The notes: generated by a model not told the origin, from the sequence alone. Positions 25,517 to 34,357 are shown, counted from the first letter of the stretch. The stretch: DNA of 48,771 nucleotides from Alphaproteobacteria bacterium (GCA_017939155.1 JAGAZZ010000007.1:1-48771); one strand, 5' to 3'. Program-made: numbers and translations.

Positions 25517-25936
25517 ATGGAAAAAATAATTAGCAAAATCAATTCCGGAAAGGAATTGACCGAAGCAGAGCAGTTAATGATGTTAGCTCATAAAGAAGCT
25601 GCCGATTTGCTCAGAATTTATGTCAACAGTCATCGGCTCACGCCGTTTGTTGAGGCTGATATGCTCTCAATGCCCAATGCGCCCAAGTTGCTGGAGATTT
25701 ATGCAGAAAAATACCCTCTGCACCCGCGCGCAGAAAGTGTCCTCGTTAGACCCGAGCATGCTTACGAATTGGCCGAAATTTATATCAAAAAAGGTCATAA
25801 GTTTTGGGATAAAGCCGAACTTGAGTTTCTAAAACTCCCCTACAACAAACCGCTGGCAGAGCTATACATTGAGCAAAATCAAAACATCCTCTCTGATGCC
25901 GCCCTCGACCTCATCGAGGAACATTACTACAACTAA
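25517..25936 (+). CDS. Small helical-repeat protein
   Basis: 139 residues, acidic, no signal peptide. It is made of about four and a half related units of 26-28 residues, each with the pattern (A/L)-x-L-x-x-x-P-x-A-x-x-L-x-x-I/L-Y, for example MPNAPKLLEIYAEKYPLHPRAE, RPEHAYELAEIYIKKGHKFWDKAE and LPYNKPLAELYIEQNQ. Such units suggest an alpha-solenoid for protein binding. Family not recognised. No Shine-Dalgarno site; the leader is A/T-only just before the ATG. Own promoter and terminator. Confidence 0.7.
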   Translation: MEKIISKINSGKELTEAEQLMMLAHKEAADLLRIYVNSHRLTPFVEADMLSMPNAPKLLEIYAEKYPLHPRAESVLVRPEHAYELAEIYIKKGHKFWDKAELEFLKLPYNKPLAELYIEQNQNILSDAALDLIEEHYYN

Positions 25937-25943
25937 CCAAAAA

Positions 25944-25967
25944 ACTCCGGTCTCCCGGAGTTTTTTT
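25944..25967. terminator. Terminator between convergent genes
   Basis: ACTCCGG (25944-25950) pairs with CCGGAGT (25955-25961) around TCTC; seven Ts follow on the + strand and four As precede it, so it mainly serves the + strand gene. Confidence 0.85.
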
Positions 25968-25987
25968 AGCTTTAAAGCAAAATTAAG

Positions 25988-27094
25988 TTAATCCTTTTGT
26001 TTTTGATGAGAAAAATACTCTCTTATAGTAATGATAACCCAACAAAACAAAAGTCCGATAGGATAAATCAAGACGTATGGAAGTAGAAGAATAGGGGCTT
26101 TCCAAGCGATAATCGCCATCAATACAAAATATCCCAAGTTAAAGTTAGTATAAACAGCGCTGCGAAAATCCGACCCGTCATCATAATAAGCATTAACTCC
26201 CATATTTTTCAGTTGTTCCTCGCTCATATAAGCGTTTAATTGCATATAACCGCATATATTGTCATGAACCGCAGGACAATACCCGTTAAGCTGATTTTGA
26301 CTAACATACAAATTAACAAGCATACCTTGGTCAATATATCGGTCAGCAAAATCCAAAACCTCAATTTTTAAACAATAAAACGTCTTCTTAAAACATTTAA
26401 ATTCTGTGACTTCCTGAATGCGTGAAGCAAAATAATAAGCATCCTTAATTCCCATATCTCTGGTTTCAAGTAAACTTTCATAAGAATAATCTATAAAAAC
26501 AGATGGAAAATCCTTTTTTGTTTTTTTAGGATTTGAGGCTAAAAACTCTTCTAACGCTTCTTCATAAAGAGGACCTTCGTCAATCTCAAGAAGATTATCA
26601 GTTATCTTTGTTATATCCCAACCAAGTCCGGCAATCATGAACTTATGCCTTTTATTTTTTGCATCAAGATATTGCTCAAAAACACGGAATTGCTCAATAA
26701 AAAGCGGTTGAAACATCCACATCGCGCGCGCCTCGCCAAATTTAAGCAAGACATATCCCCGATTGTTATCTTCTGTAAGTTCGCACAAAGTCAGCTCATT
26801 TTCAATTCCCGGTAAAAAAGGATAAATAGCTTGCCATAAAGCTTGCTCTTCTTCATGTTTGAAAAGTGTTTCAAAAGCAATCAAAGAGTTTTTAGGCTGA
26901 TATTCCAATAAACAATAATCTTTAGTTATTGCTTTGATATTACTTGTACGCGAACATTTATCCATCACCGAAAGTAAAAAATCTTTATAATCATCGCCGT
27001 CAAGTGCCGTCCAAATATCCCCGTTGCCAAGAAAATTGCTCTCTAAAGCGTCATCTTCCACACTCTCGTTCATTGCAAAATCACTATCAGCCAC
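25988..27094 (-). CDS. Hypothetical membrane-anchored protein
   Basis: About 368 residues, not recognised. The first 300 residues are soluble and acidic; the only hydrophobic region is a pair of segments near the C terminus (LGYFVLMAIIAWKAPILLLPYVLIYPIGLLFCWVIITI, read in parts), followed by a short basic tail, so a tail-anchored cytosolic domain is likely. The reading frame extends to a TTG at 27157, but a -35/-10-like pair (TTGAAA, 17 bases, TATGGT) overlaps that extension. A GTG at 27094 has AGGA at seven-base spacing. ATG at 27073 is the other candidate. The gene is single and transcribed toward the helical-repeat gene. Confidence 0.6.
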   Translation of the reverse strand: MADSDFAMNESVEDDALESNFLGNGDIWTALDGDDYKDFLLSVMDKCSRTSNIKAITKDYCLLEYQPKNSLIAFETLFKHEEEQALWQAIYPFLPGIENELTLCELTEDNNRGYVLLKFGEARAMWMFQPLFIEQFRVFEQYLDAKNKRHKFMIAGLGWDITKITDNLLEIDEGPLYEEALEEFLASNPKKTKKDFPSVFIDYSYESLLETRDMGIKDAYYFASRIQEVTEFKCFKKTFYCLKIEVLDFADRYIDQGMLVNLYVSQNQLNGYCPAVHDNICGYMQLNAYMSEEQLKNMGVNAYYDDGSDFRSAVYTNFNLGYFVLMAIIAWKAPILLLPYVLIYPIGLLFCWVIITIREYFSHQKQKD

Positions 27095-27360
27095 AACCTT
27101 TTCCTTCTTTATAACATCCAATACCCGCACCATACACAAAAAAACGACACTTTTCAAGCAATTTATTATTTTTAAAAGAAAAAGTAAAATCTAACTTTAT
27201 AAAATTTGCAATGCAACGTATGAGCGGGGCTTTGCTTGTTATCAAGCCAATTTTTCACTATTATTTTTAACCAACGTTAAACGCAAATGTTTTATTCTTG
27301 AAACGAAAACCTAACAACTTGGTAATTATAAAGAAATAAGGGAAAAATAATTATTATAGC
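27095..27360. other. Intergenic spacer
   Basis: Apart from the possible promoter and alternative start of the leftward gene (27110-27157), nothing recognisable is present. The sequence is A/T-rich and leads into the promoter of the second polysaccharide operon. Confidence 0.4.
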
Positions 27361-27390
27361 TTGACATTTCAATATACTGTTTAGTATAAG
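27361..27390 (+). promoter_or_regulatory. Promoter of second polysaccharide operon
   Basis: TTGACA at 27361-27366, 18-base spacer, TATAAG at 27385-27390. The start point falls near 27397, inside the 27391-27410 palindrome. Confidence 0.7.
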
Positions 27391-27410
27391 TATCTAACGT
27401 TCGTTAGATA
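27373..27410. promoter_or_regulatory. Two adjacent palindromic operator candidates
   Basis: First: TATACT-GTTT-AGTATA at 27373-27388, covering the spacer and overlapping the -10 box. Second: TATCTAACG-TT-CGTTAGATA at 27391-27410, perfect nine-base arms over the transcription start. Position and symmetry are those of repressor operators, and the second is of the TetR-family style. In RNA the second could also form a hairpin at the very 5' end. No regulator gene is adjacent. Confidence 0.6.
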
Positions 27411-27429
27411 CAAAAACAAAGGAGCAGTT

Positions 27430-27534
27430 ATGCTAAAAATAAGTGCGATAATGTCACTACAATCTAAGAAAAAATCTCTGCTTCTCCGGCAAAGACAACA
27501 CAAAGCAATCTCCCTAGGTGTTATCAGAAAATGA
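27430..27534 (+). CDS. 34-residue leader ORF coupled to RgpF-type gene
   Basis: ATG at 27430 follows AAAGGAG at ideal spacing, the best Shine-Dalgarno site in the region. The product is a basic peptide of 34 residues (Lys/Arg/Gln-rich middle, MSLQSKKKSLLLRQRQHK). Its TGA overlaps the ATG of the next gene (ATGA), while that gene has only a poor site of its own. It therefore probably serves to deliver ribosomes to the RgpF-type gene. Not recognised as a known peptide; it might be the remnant of a longer gene. Confidence 0.5.
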   Translation: MLKISAIMSLQSKKKSLLLRQRQHKAISLGVIRK

Positions 27535-28403
27535 AAATAGCTGTTCACTTCCATTTGTATTATCAAACCCAATTGCCGGAAATGCTAAAACTTCTGACAA
27601 ACTTAAATCAACCCGGCATAAATTGGGACTTGTATGTAACACTCCCCTTAACAGATTCGTTAACCGACGCGCAAGCCAAAGCCATAAGCAACCGTATTCT
27701 TTCAATTTTTCCTAACGCTAAAATAACACATCCCGAAAACCGCGGCTATGATGTCGGCGCTTTTATCGACTTCCTGCACCATATCAACCTCGATGAATAT
27801 GATTATGTTCTTAAAGTTCATACCAAAAATCAGAATAAGCGCAATCAAACCATCTTAAACGGCAATAAACTTGATAACGCTTTATGGCGTAAAATCTTAT
27901 TAGATGCGCTTTTAATAACCAAAAAACAAATACATAAAAACTTAGCGCTACTTAGCAAAAATCCTCAAATAGGAATGCTCGGAGCAAAATATTGTCTGAC
28001 TAATGAAAAGCACGCTTATCAAGAATTATTACCCGAAATTAATGCCGTATTATCTCAAATGTCCTTGCCGCCGGTTACAAAGGTTACATTTGTTGCCGGC
28101 ACAATGTTTCTTTGCAAAGCTTCATTGTTAAAGCCGCTACGCACTTTGTCTATTGCAGATTTTTCACCAACCAACGGCAAAGTGAGGGATAAAACCTTGG
28201 CTCATGTCATAGAAAGAGCCTTTGGCGCAATCATTGAACAACAAAACTATCAGCTTAGAGGGATACCCCAAAACCACTATGCCATAAAATTTCTGATAAA
28301 ACGCTACACGCGTTTCTTCTATCAAAAGAAGCACACCAAATCCGGTAAAACAATCATCAAAATCTGTAAGTTGCCGGTTTATTCCCAAAGGAGCGCCGCG
28401 TGA
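27531..28403 (+). CDS. RgpF-family protein (second copy)
   Basis: 290 residues, paralogous to 22778-23638: AVHFHLYYQ, LYVTLPL, NRGYDVGAFIDFLHHI, YVLKVHTKN and FVAGTMFLCKASLLKP line up in the same order. RgpF-family proteins act in rhamnan-type polysaccharide synthesis. The start overlaps the stop of a 34-codon leader ORF and the stop overlaps the GTG of the next gene, so the operon is tightly coupled. Specific sugar unknown. Confidence 0.82.
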   Translation: MKIAVHFHLYYQTQLPEMLKLLTNLNQPGINWDLYVTLPLTDSLTDAQAKAISNRILSIFPNAKITHPENRGYDVGAFIDFLHHINLDEYDYVLKVHTKNQNKRNQTILNGNKLDNALWRKILLDALLITKKQIHKNLALLSKNPQIGMLGAKYCLTNEKHAYQELLPEINAVLSQMSLPPVTKVTFVAGTMFLCKASLLKPLRTLSIADFSPTNGKVRDKTLAHVIERAFGAIIEQQNYQLRGIPQNHYAIKFLIKRYTRFFYQKKHTKSGKTIIKICKLPVYSQRSAA

Positions 28404-29689
28404 TAAAAGTTAGTGTCATCATCCCGATATATAATCGTGAAAAGTGGGTGAAAAATCTGCTGGATAATCTCTTAGCTCAAACACTCCCTGAAATAGAGTT
28501 TATCATCATAGATGACGGCTCGACAGATAATACGTTCACGCTGCTCAAGCAAAAAACACAAAAAGATATACGTTTCCATCTCATTAAAAACGCTGAAAAC
28601 AAAGGTCCTTATCAGGCAAGAAATTTAGGCTTAAAGCAAGCCAAAGGCGAATATATCGGCTTTTTTGATTGCGATGATAAAATTCCCCAAGATTATTTTC
28701 AAAGTTTGTATGAGCAAGCCGCGTCCGCTCAGGCAGACATCATTTATGCAATGTATAATAACGAGCCTCATCGTATCGCAAAAATACAAACCGAGGCGGA
28801 TAAATTCAAAGCGCTGAAAAACGGCGCTATATGGGATAAACTCTATAAACGTACATACTTAAACGCACATAAAATCTGCTTTACCGAAGGTCTATACACG
28901 GCAGATAATTTATTTGTCCTCAAAACATTTTTACAAACAGACAAAATCATATTAACCCCAACGCCAAACTATGAATATACAGTGCAAGAAGACTCAATCG
29001 GTAAAGATGTTTCAAAAAAAGCAAAGCGTAAAAAGGATATTATAGAAGTCTTAAAAAAAGCTTTGGCACTAAAAACGGAATTTCACCTCTCAGCAGAAGC
29101 CTCCGAAGAATACCAGAAATTTTTGCAACGAAGCCTCAAAGACTACCCGAATGACAAGCATTTTCAAACTCAATTTTATAAAATATTAGGATTAAAAAAA
29201 GAACCTCAAAAGGAGCCCACTATGAAATTAGCACTATTAAAACTGATGAGATTAACTCATCTGCTAAACAAGAAAAAATACAACGACAAACGTTATGTCG
29301 AGTTGGTAAACGCATCTCCTCTGTTTGATACAAAGTGGTATTTGGCAAACAATCCCGATGTGAAATCTCGCAAGATGAGCGCCGCTAAGCATTATGTCAA
29401 ATACGGCTGGAAAGAGGGACGCAACCCCAGCCCGAAATTTGACGGCAATCAGTATTTAGCTGATTATCCGGATGTTATGGCAAACACAATGTGCCCTTTA
29501 GTGCATTACCTCATCTGTGGTTCTAAAGAGGGCAGGTGCTATAATAGCGTTACGGGCGAGATGACCTGCCCAAACGTCGACGAACTGGGGTTACTGGGCA
29601 AATTGCGCTATGCACTGGAATATCCGCTCCATCTTCAAGAAGAGTGTGACCGCCTGAAAAACGAAATCAGAATGTTAAAGCAAAGCTAG
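28400..29689 (+). CDS. GT2 glycosyltransferase with C-terminal repeat domain
   Basis: 429 residues from a GTG start (AAAGGAG seven bases before; GTGA overlap with the previous stop). The GT2 domain covers about 1-210 with VSVIIPIYNREKWVKNLL, IDDGSTDN and FDCDDK. The C-terminal part (about 300-385) has two units of the pattern FD-x-x-x-YLA-x-x-PDV ... HY-x-x-x-G-x-x-EGR, a module found attached to various glycan-related proteins. A strong Shine-Dalgarno site (AAAAGGAG) precedes an in-frame ATG at 29222 (residue 275), so the C-terminal 155 residues may also be made separately. Confidence 0.85.
   Translation: MIKVSVIIPIYNREKWVKNLLDNLLAQTLPEIEFIIIDDGSTDNTFTLLKQKTQKDIRFHLIKNAENKGPYQARNLGLKQAKGEYIGFFDCDDKIPQDYFQSLYEQAASAQADIIYAMYNNEPHRIAKIQTEADKFKALKNGAIWDKLYKRTYLNAHKICFTEGLYTADNLFVLKTFLQTDKIILTPTPNYEYTVQEDSIGKDVSKKAKRKKDIIEVLKKALALKTEFHLSAEASEEYQKFLQRSLKDYPNDKHFQTQFYKILGLKKEPQKEPTMKLALLKLMRLTHLLNKKKYNDKRYVELVNASPLFDTKWYLANNPDVKSRKMSAAKHYVKYGWKEGRNPSPKFDGNQYLADYPDVMANTMCPLVHYLICGSKEGRCYNSVTGEMTCPNVDELGLLGKLRYALEYPLHLQEECDRLKNEIRMLKQS
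29222..29689 (+). other. Possible internal translation start within GT2 gene
   Basis: AAAAGGAG six bases before an in-frame ATG could yield a 155-residue product (MKLALLKLMRL...) holding only the two FD/PDV/EGR repeat units. It may also mark an old junction where two genes fused. Confidence 0.35.
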
Positions 29690-29700
29690 GAGAATAAATC

Positions 29701-30810
29701 ATGAAAACCAACCTTGTTGTAGGCTGTGGCTTGTCTGGTGCCACAATTGCCCGTAAAATAGCCGAAGAACTTAATGAAAAAGTCATAATAATTGATAAGA
29801 AAAGTCACATAGCCGGTAATACTTATGATTATCGTGATAAAAACGGAATTATGATTCACAAATATGGTTCTCATATTTTTCATACAAATTTAGAAAATGT
29901 ATGGGGGTTCGTCAATCATTTTGCTGACTTTAATACGTATATGCACAAAGTTATAGCAATTATTGACGGAATTAAAACCACAATTCCTTTTAACATACGT
30001 ACGTTATATGATGTTTTTCCCAAAACAATGGCTGAAAATATGGAAAAAAAGCTGTTGGCTAAATTTGAATATAATAAAAAAGTGCCGATTTTAGAATTTC
30101 AAAAACAAGATGATAAAGATTTAAAATTCTTGGCAGAGTATGTTTATGAAAAAGTATTTTTACATTATACGGCAAAACAATGGGGTGCAAATCCGAGTGA
30201 AGTAGATAGTGCTGTAACAGCAAGAGTCCCCGTATATATCAGTTGTGATGAAAGATATTTTCAAGATAAATACCAAGGCATCCCTTTACACGGATACACA
30301 AATATGGTGAAAAAAATATTAAATTATCAGAATATAGAAGTTCGGCTAAATACCCAATACACAGATATAAAAGAAGCTTACAATAGAGTTTTTTTTACCG
30401 GCTCCATCGATGAATTTTTTAATTATAAATATGGCGAATTACCATACCGTAGCGTTTATTTCAAAATGGAAGAATATGATTTTCCATATTATCAAAATAA
30501 TGCTGTGGTTAATTATCCCTGTAATTATGATTTCACCAGAATTCATGAGTACAAATACTACTTAAATGACATAAGTGATAAAACTGTTATAGCCAAAGAA
30601 TATTCGGAATTTTTTGAACAAGGCAAAAATGAAAGGTATTACCCTATACCAAATGAAGCCAACAAAAAATTATACGCCAAATACCTAACAGAGGCGCAGC
30701 AAATGCAAAATATTTATTTTTTAGGTCGCCTGGGCGATTATTGCTACTATGATATGGACAAAGCCATAAATCGCGCATTAGAACTTTTTGAACAAATAAA
30801 AGGAGAATAA
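29701..30810 (+). CDS. glf: UDP-galactopyranose mutase
   Basis: Flavoenzyme that interconverts UDP-galactopyranose and UDP-galactofuranose, implying galactofuranose in the surface glycan. 369 residues. The FAD-binding GCGLSGATIARKIAEE region is at 8-23, followed by KKSHIAGNTYDY and KYGSHIFHT. The active-site region YTAKQWG and the C-terminal FLGRLGDYCYYDMDKAI are family hallmarks. AGGAG precedes the start. Base composition is more A+T-rich than flanking housekeeping genes, and the next gene follows after three bases. Confidence 0.95.
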   Translation: MKTNLVVGCGLSGATIARKIAEELNEKVIIIDKKSHIAGNTYDYRDKNGIMIHKYGSHIFHTNLENVWGFVNHFADFNTYMHKVIAIIDGIKTTIPFNIRTLYDVFPKTMAENMEKKLLAKFEYNKKVPILEFQKQDDKDLKFLAEYVYEKVFLHYTAKQWGANPSEVDSAVTARVPVYISCDERYFQDKYQGIPLHGYTNMVKKILNYQNIEVRLNTQYTDIKEAYNRVFFTGSIDEFFNYKYGELPYRSVYFKMEEYDFPYYQNNAVVNYPCNYDFTRIHEYKYYLNDISDKTVIAKEYSEFFEQGKNERYYPIPNEANKKLYAKYLTEAQQMQNIYFLGRLGDYCYYDMDKAINRALELFEQIKGE

Positions 30811-30813
30811 ATT

Positions 30814-33800
30814 ATGAAAAAACAGAAAAACAAACAGGCGATAAACCTCTGTTTTATATGTGATGAGAATTATGCACTACCAACCTGCGTTACTATAGAA
30901 TCTTTAAAAATAAATAAAAGCAAACATAGCGAATATAACATCTATATTCTTGCTCAAAATTTGAGTCAGAATAGTATCACTAAATTAAAGAACCTTCAAT
31001 CAGTTGATATGCTGATTAATATAATAGATGATTATTCTATTCAAATTGATATGGAAAAAATAAACATTGAAAGACATGTGTCGATAGCAGCATTAACAAA
31101 ATTCTTTATTCCAAATATATTAAAAAGTATTAATAAAGTTATTTATTTAGATAGTGATATTCTAATACAAAACGATTTATATGAACTTTATAATACGAAA
31201 ATAGAAGATTATTATGCTGGAGTTGTTATGGATACAATGACAATATGTGGAAAAAACGGTCATCTAAAAAAAATGAATTTTCCTTGGAAAGCGTATTTTA
31301 ATAGTGGAGTACTTTTATTAAATTTAAAAAAATTAAGAGAAGATAATATAACAGATAAATTAATGTATTATAGACTAAATGGTTATAACCATTTTATGGA
31401 TCAAGATGCATTAAATGTAGTTTTAGGTGGTAAAGTAAAATATTTATCAATTAGGTATAATTTATTAAATGTATATTTTGATAGTTTAAGTATAAGTGAA
31501 CTAGAAAAGTTGTATAAAGAAAAATTCTATTCCACAAGAGTTGAAAATTATGAGAATGCTACAATTTTACATTTGGGAGGAAAAGAAAAGCCCTGGAATA
31601 AATTTATTGAATATTTAACGCCACTTTATAAAAAGTATGCAGAAAAAACAAACTGGAGAATTGATTATTTTCCTAAAGTTTCAATATTGGTTCCAATTTA
31701 TAACGTTGAAAAATATCTACGAGAGTGTCTTGATAGCATTAAAAATCAGACTCTAAAGGATATTGAAGTTCTTTTGCTTGATGACGGTTCAACAGATAGC
31801 TGTCCGCAAATATGTGATGAATATTGTAAAAATGATTCTCGTTTTAAAGTGATTCATAAGCCAAATTCCGGTTATGGCGCAACCATGAATATCGGACTAG
31901 ATAATGCCACAGGTGAATATATCGGAATCGTTGAAAGTGATGACTTTATAGACAGTGAAATGTTTGAATTCCTTTATACAAAAATTAATGAAAAACAATG
32001 TGATTTCGTAAAAGAAAATTATAATCAATATAAAACAACAGAAAACTCAAATAAATTGATAGAAGCGTTTAATAAAAAAGATATTTATGGTAAAGTAATT
32101 GAACCAATAACGGTAAAGAAAACATTTAACGGAGCACCTTCAATCTGGTCAGCTATATATAAGAGAGATTTCTTAAAAAATAATAATATTCGTTTTAATG
32201 AAACACCTGGAGCTTCTTTTCAGGATACATCTTTTTGGATAAAAGTACTATTAAAAGCTAAAAGGGCAATGTTTGTTAAAGAAGCTCATTTACATTATAG
32301 AAGCGATAATTTAGCATCTTCAGTTAAAGATTGTAAAAAAATATTTTGCGTATGTGATGAGTTTACTGAGTTAAATAAATTTTGCCAAGGAAATACCAGC
32401 GAATTAAAAATTGTTGAAGCTCTTAAAATAGATAAATATTTATGGAATATAAAAAGATTAACAGAAGAAGCAAAAAAGGAATTCTTATTAAAAACATCAG
32501 AAGATATTGTAAATATTATTAATCAAAATAAATATGATAGTGAAGTACTAAATATGAATATCATAGATAAAGAGCTACATATACTAGGGATAAAAACAAG
32601 ACCTTTTGTATCACTCATCATTCCGGTATACAATGCCGAAAAATATTTAAAAGAGTGTCTTGATAGCGCCATTAATCAAACATTAAAAAATATCGAAATT
32701 ATATGTATTAATGACGGTTCAACAGATAATTCTCTTCAAATACTTAATGAGTATGCACAAAAAGATACTAGGATAAAAGTATTAACACAAAAGAATCAAA
32801 AGCAAGGCGCAGCCAGAAACAAAGGACTTAAAATAGCCCAAGGAGAATATATACAATTTCTAGATTCAGATGATTATTTAATAAATAGTGCATGTGAATT
32901 GTTATATAATCAAATGAAAAAGAATAATTTAGATATGTTAATGTTCGGAGGAGATAATTTTAGTGATAAGACAAAAACTACAAATATTTACCAACAATAT
33001 CATTTTCAATATTTTCCCAAAGAATGGAATAAAGAAATATTTAATTACAAAGATTGTCTTCCTTTTATAAATAGATTACCAGTTGCCGCTTGTTTAACAA
33101 TGTATAAAAGGGATTTTATAGAAATTTACAAAATAGAATTTCCAGAAAAATTATTTTTTGAAGATAACGTATTTTTTGTGAAATCAATATTAAATGCCCA
33201 AAGAGTTGGCTTATTAAAAAATATTATTTATTATAGAAGAGTTTATGACAACTCAACAACAAAAAGATTAAATATTTTGTTCGATGATTATTTGAAAATA
33301 GTAGAATTGGTACTCTCGTATGTTAAAAAGCAAAATGATTATATATATCAAATTTATAAAAAATGGTATATAAAAGAAGTAATGCATCATTTTAACAACT
33401 TTTCTGTAGAAGAGCAAAAAAAATATAAAAAGCAAATAGTTAAATTAACATCTAAATATACTGACCATAAACTATCAACATATCTCCTTCTCCCATATTA
33501 CCTTCCGAGGTTGTTCTATCTACGAAAAAAATATTTCAAAACCATTGTGTACAATCTCTATAAAAAGCTCATCACTATCCGTATTGATATTAAAAACTTC
33601 GGCACAGAAAATAACACCGTCGACGTCATAACAACCGCAAAGGTTAATAAACCATCGTGGTTTGCTAATGCGCAAGGGCAGGGTGCTGTTGTTGAAGCAA
33701 ATCAAAACATCCTGAAATTGACGATAAAAGCCATACAAAACGGCAAACTTCGTCTGGAATTTAAAGGAATGGATAAACGCGCCAATGGCGTACGCTTCCC

Positions 33801-34242
33801 GCTTTGGGTCGACTATAAATCCATAAAAATCAATGGTAAAGAAATCTTATCTTCCCCGATAACAACCTGGCATGATAAGCCTTTCCGCTATGAAATGCCG
33901 GTCAAAGACGGACAAATTGTGACTGTTGAGGTGATTCAAAAATACCATCAATATAGCAAAACCGAACTGAAAGAGGTTATCTTAAAGCTCAATCCGGCTT
34001 CAGATTATATTAAATCGCACATCAAAAAAGTGACAAAGAAAATCTATCGGAAAATCACTAACAAAAGTGGATTTGTAAATAAAATCAAGCGATTGAAAAA
34101 TAAATTCTCCTTTGCGCATAAAACCTCGCCCGTCTTGGATTTAATACGCCAAAACCAAGCGACGTTGCAACAGCTCCAAACGCAAAACAATGAGCTGAAA
34201 AAGGAAATTGAAGTTCTAAAAAAACTCATACAGAGCAAATAA
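30814..34242 (+). CDS. Giant three-domain glycosyltransferase (GT8-GT2-GT2)
   Basis: 1142 residues. GT8 domain about 10-285, with NLCFICDENYALPTCVTIESL and metal-binding DSD at 113-115. First GT2 about 286-560 (VSILVPIYNVEKYLRECLDS, LDDGSTDS, ESDD). Second GT2 about 597-850 (VSLIIPVYNAEKYLKECLDS, NDGSTDN, DSDD). A C-terminal beta-type region about 925-1045 and a coiled coil at about 1105-1142 follow. The GT2 domains share long identical stretches in DNA, pointing to internal duplication. The gene core (about 30,880-33,490) is far more A+T-rich than its 3' end, so a transferred core grafted to a resident C terminus is likely. Probably adds several sugars in one chain. Confidence 0.85.
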   Translation: MKKQKNKQAINLCFICDENYALPTCVTIESLKINKSKHSEYNIYILAQNLSQNSITKLKNLQSVDMLINIIDDYSIQIDMEKINIERHVSIAALTKFFIPNILKSINKVIYLDSDILIQNDLYELYNTKIEDYYAGVVMDTMTICGKNGHLKKMNFPWKAYFNSGVLLLNLKKLREDNITDKLMYYRLNGYNHFMDQDALNVVLGGKVKYLSIRYNLLNVYFDSLSISELEKLYKEKFYSTRVENYENATILHLGGKEKPWNKFIEYLTPLYKKYAEKTNWRIDYFPKVSILVPIYNVEKYLRECLDSIKNQTLKDIEVLLLDDGSTDSCPQICDEYCKNDSRFKVIHKPNSGYGATMNIGLDNATGEYIGIVESDDFIDSEMFEFLYTKINEKQCDFVKENYNQYKTTENSNKLIEAFNKKDIYGKVIEPITVKKTFNGAPSIWSAIYKRDFLKNNNIRFNETPGASFQDTSFWIKVLLKAKRAMFVKEAHLHYRSDNLASSVKDCKKIFCVCDEFTELNKFCQGNTSELKIVEALKIDKYLWNIKRLTEEAKKEFLLKTSEDIVNIINQNKYDSEVLNMNIIDKELHILGIKTRPFVSLIIPVYNAEKYLKECLDSAINQTLKNIEIICINDGSTDNSLQILNEYAQKDTRIKVLTQKNQKQGAARNKGLKIAQGEYIQFLDSDDYLINSACELLYNQMKKNNLDMLMFGGDNFSDKTKTTNIYQQYHFQYFPKEWNKEIFNYKDCLPFINRLPVAACLTMYKRDFIEIYKIEFPEKLFFEDNVFFVKSILNAQRVGLLKNIIYYRRVYDNSTTKRLNILFDDYLKIVELVLSYVKKQNDYIYQIYKKWYIKEVMHHFNNFSVEEQKKYKKQIVKLTSKYTDHKLSTYLLLPYYLPRLFYLRKKYFKTIVYNLYKKLITIRIDIKNFGTENNTVDVITTAKVNKPSWFANAQGQGAVVEANQNILKLTIKAIQNGKLRLEFKGMDKRANGVRFPLWVDYKSIKINGKEILSSPITTWHDKPFRYEMPVKDGQIVTVEVIQKYHQYSKTELKEVILKLNPASDYIKSHIKKVTKKIYRKITNKSGFVNKIKRLKNKFSFAHKTSPVLDLIRQNQATLQQLQTQNNELKKEIEVLKKLIQSK

Positions 34243-34260
34243 AAACATTTTCACCAACCA

Positions 34261-34284
34261 AGGGCGCCAAACGGCGCCTTTTAT
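34261..34284 (+). terminator. Terminator of second polysaccharide operon
   Basis: GGCGCC arms (34263-34268 and 34273-34278) extend by one G-U and one A-T pair around AAAC, followed by Ts, 18 bases after the operon's last stop codon. Confidence 0.75.
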
Positions 34285-34357
34285 TATGTAATTCAATTCT
34301 AATAACACACATAAACAAAAAAAGGCACCACAAGGGCACCTTGTTCTTCTCTAACAC

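Noticed and set aside
34315-34350. Repeated GGCACC words after the operon terminator, possible second terminator
   Set aside because: The words are direct rather than inverted; only a short ACAAGG/CCTTGT hairpin forms and no clean T-run follows.
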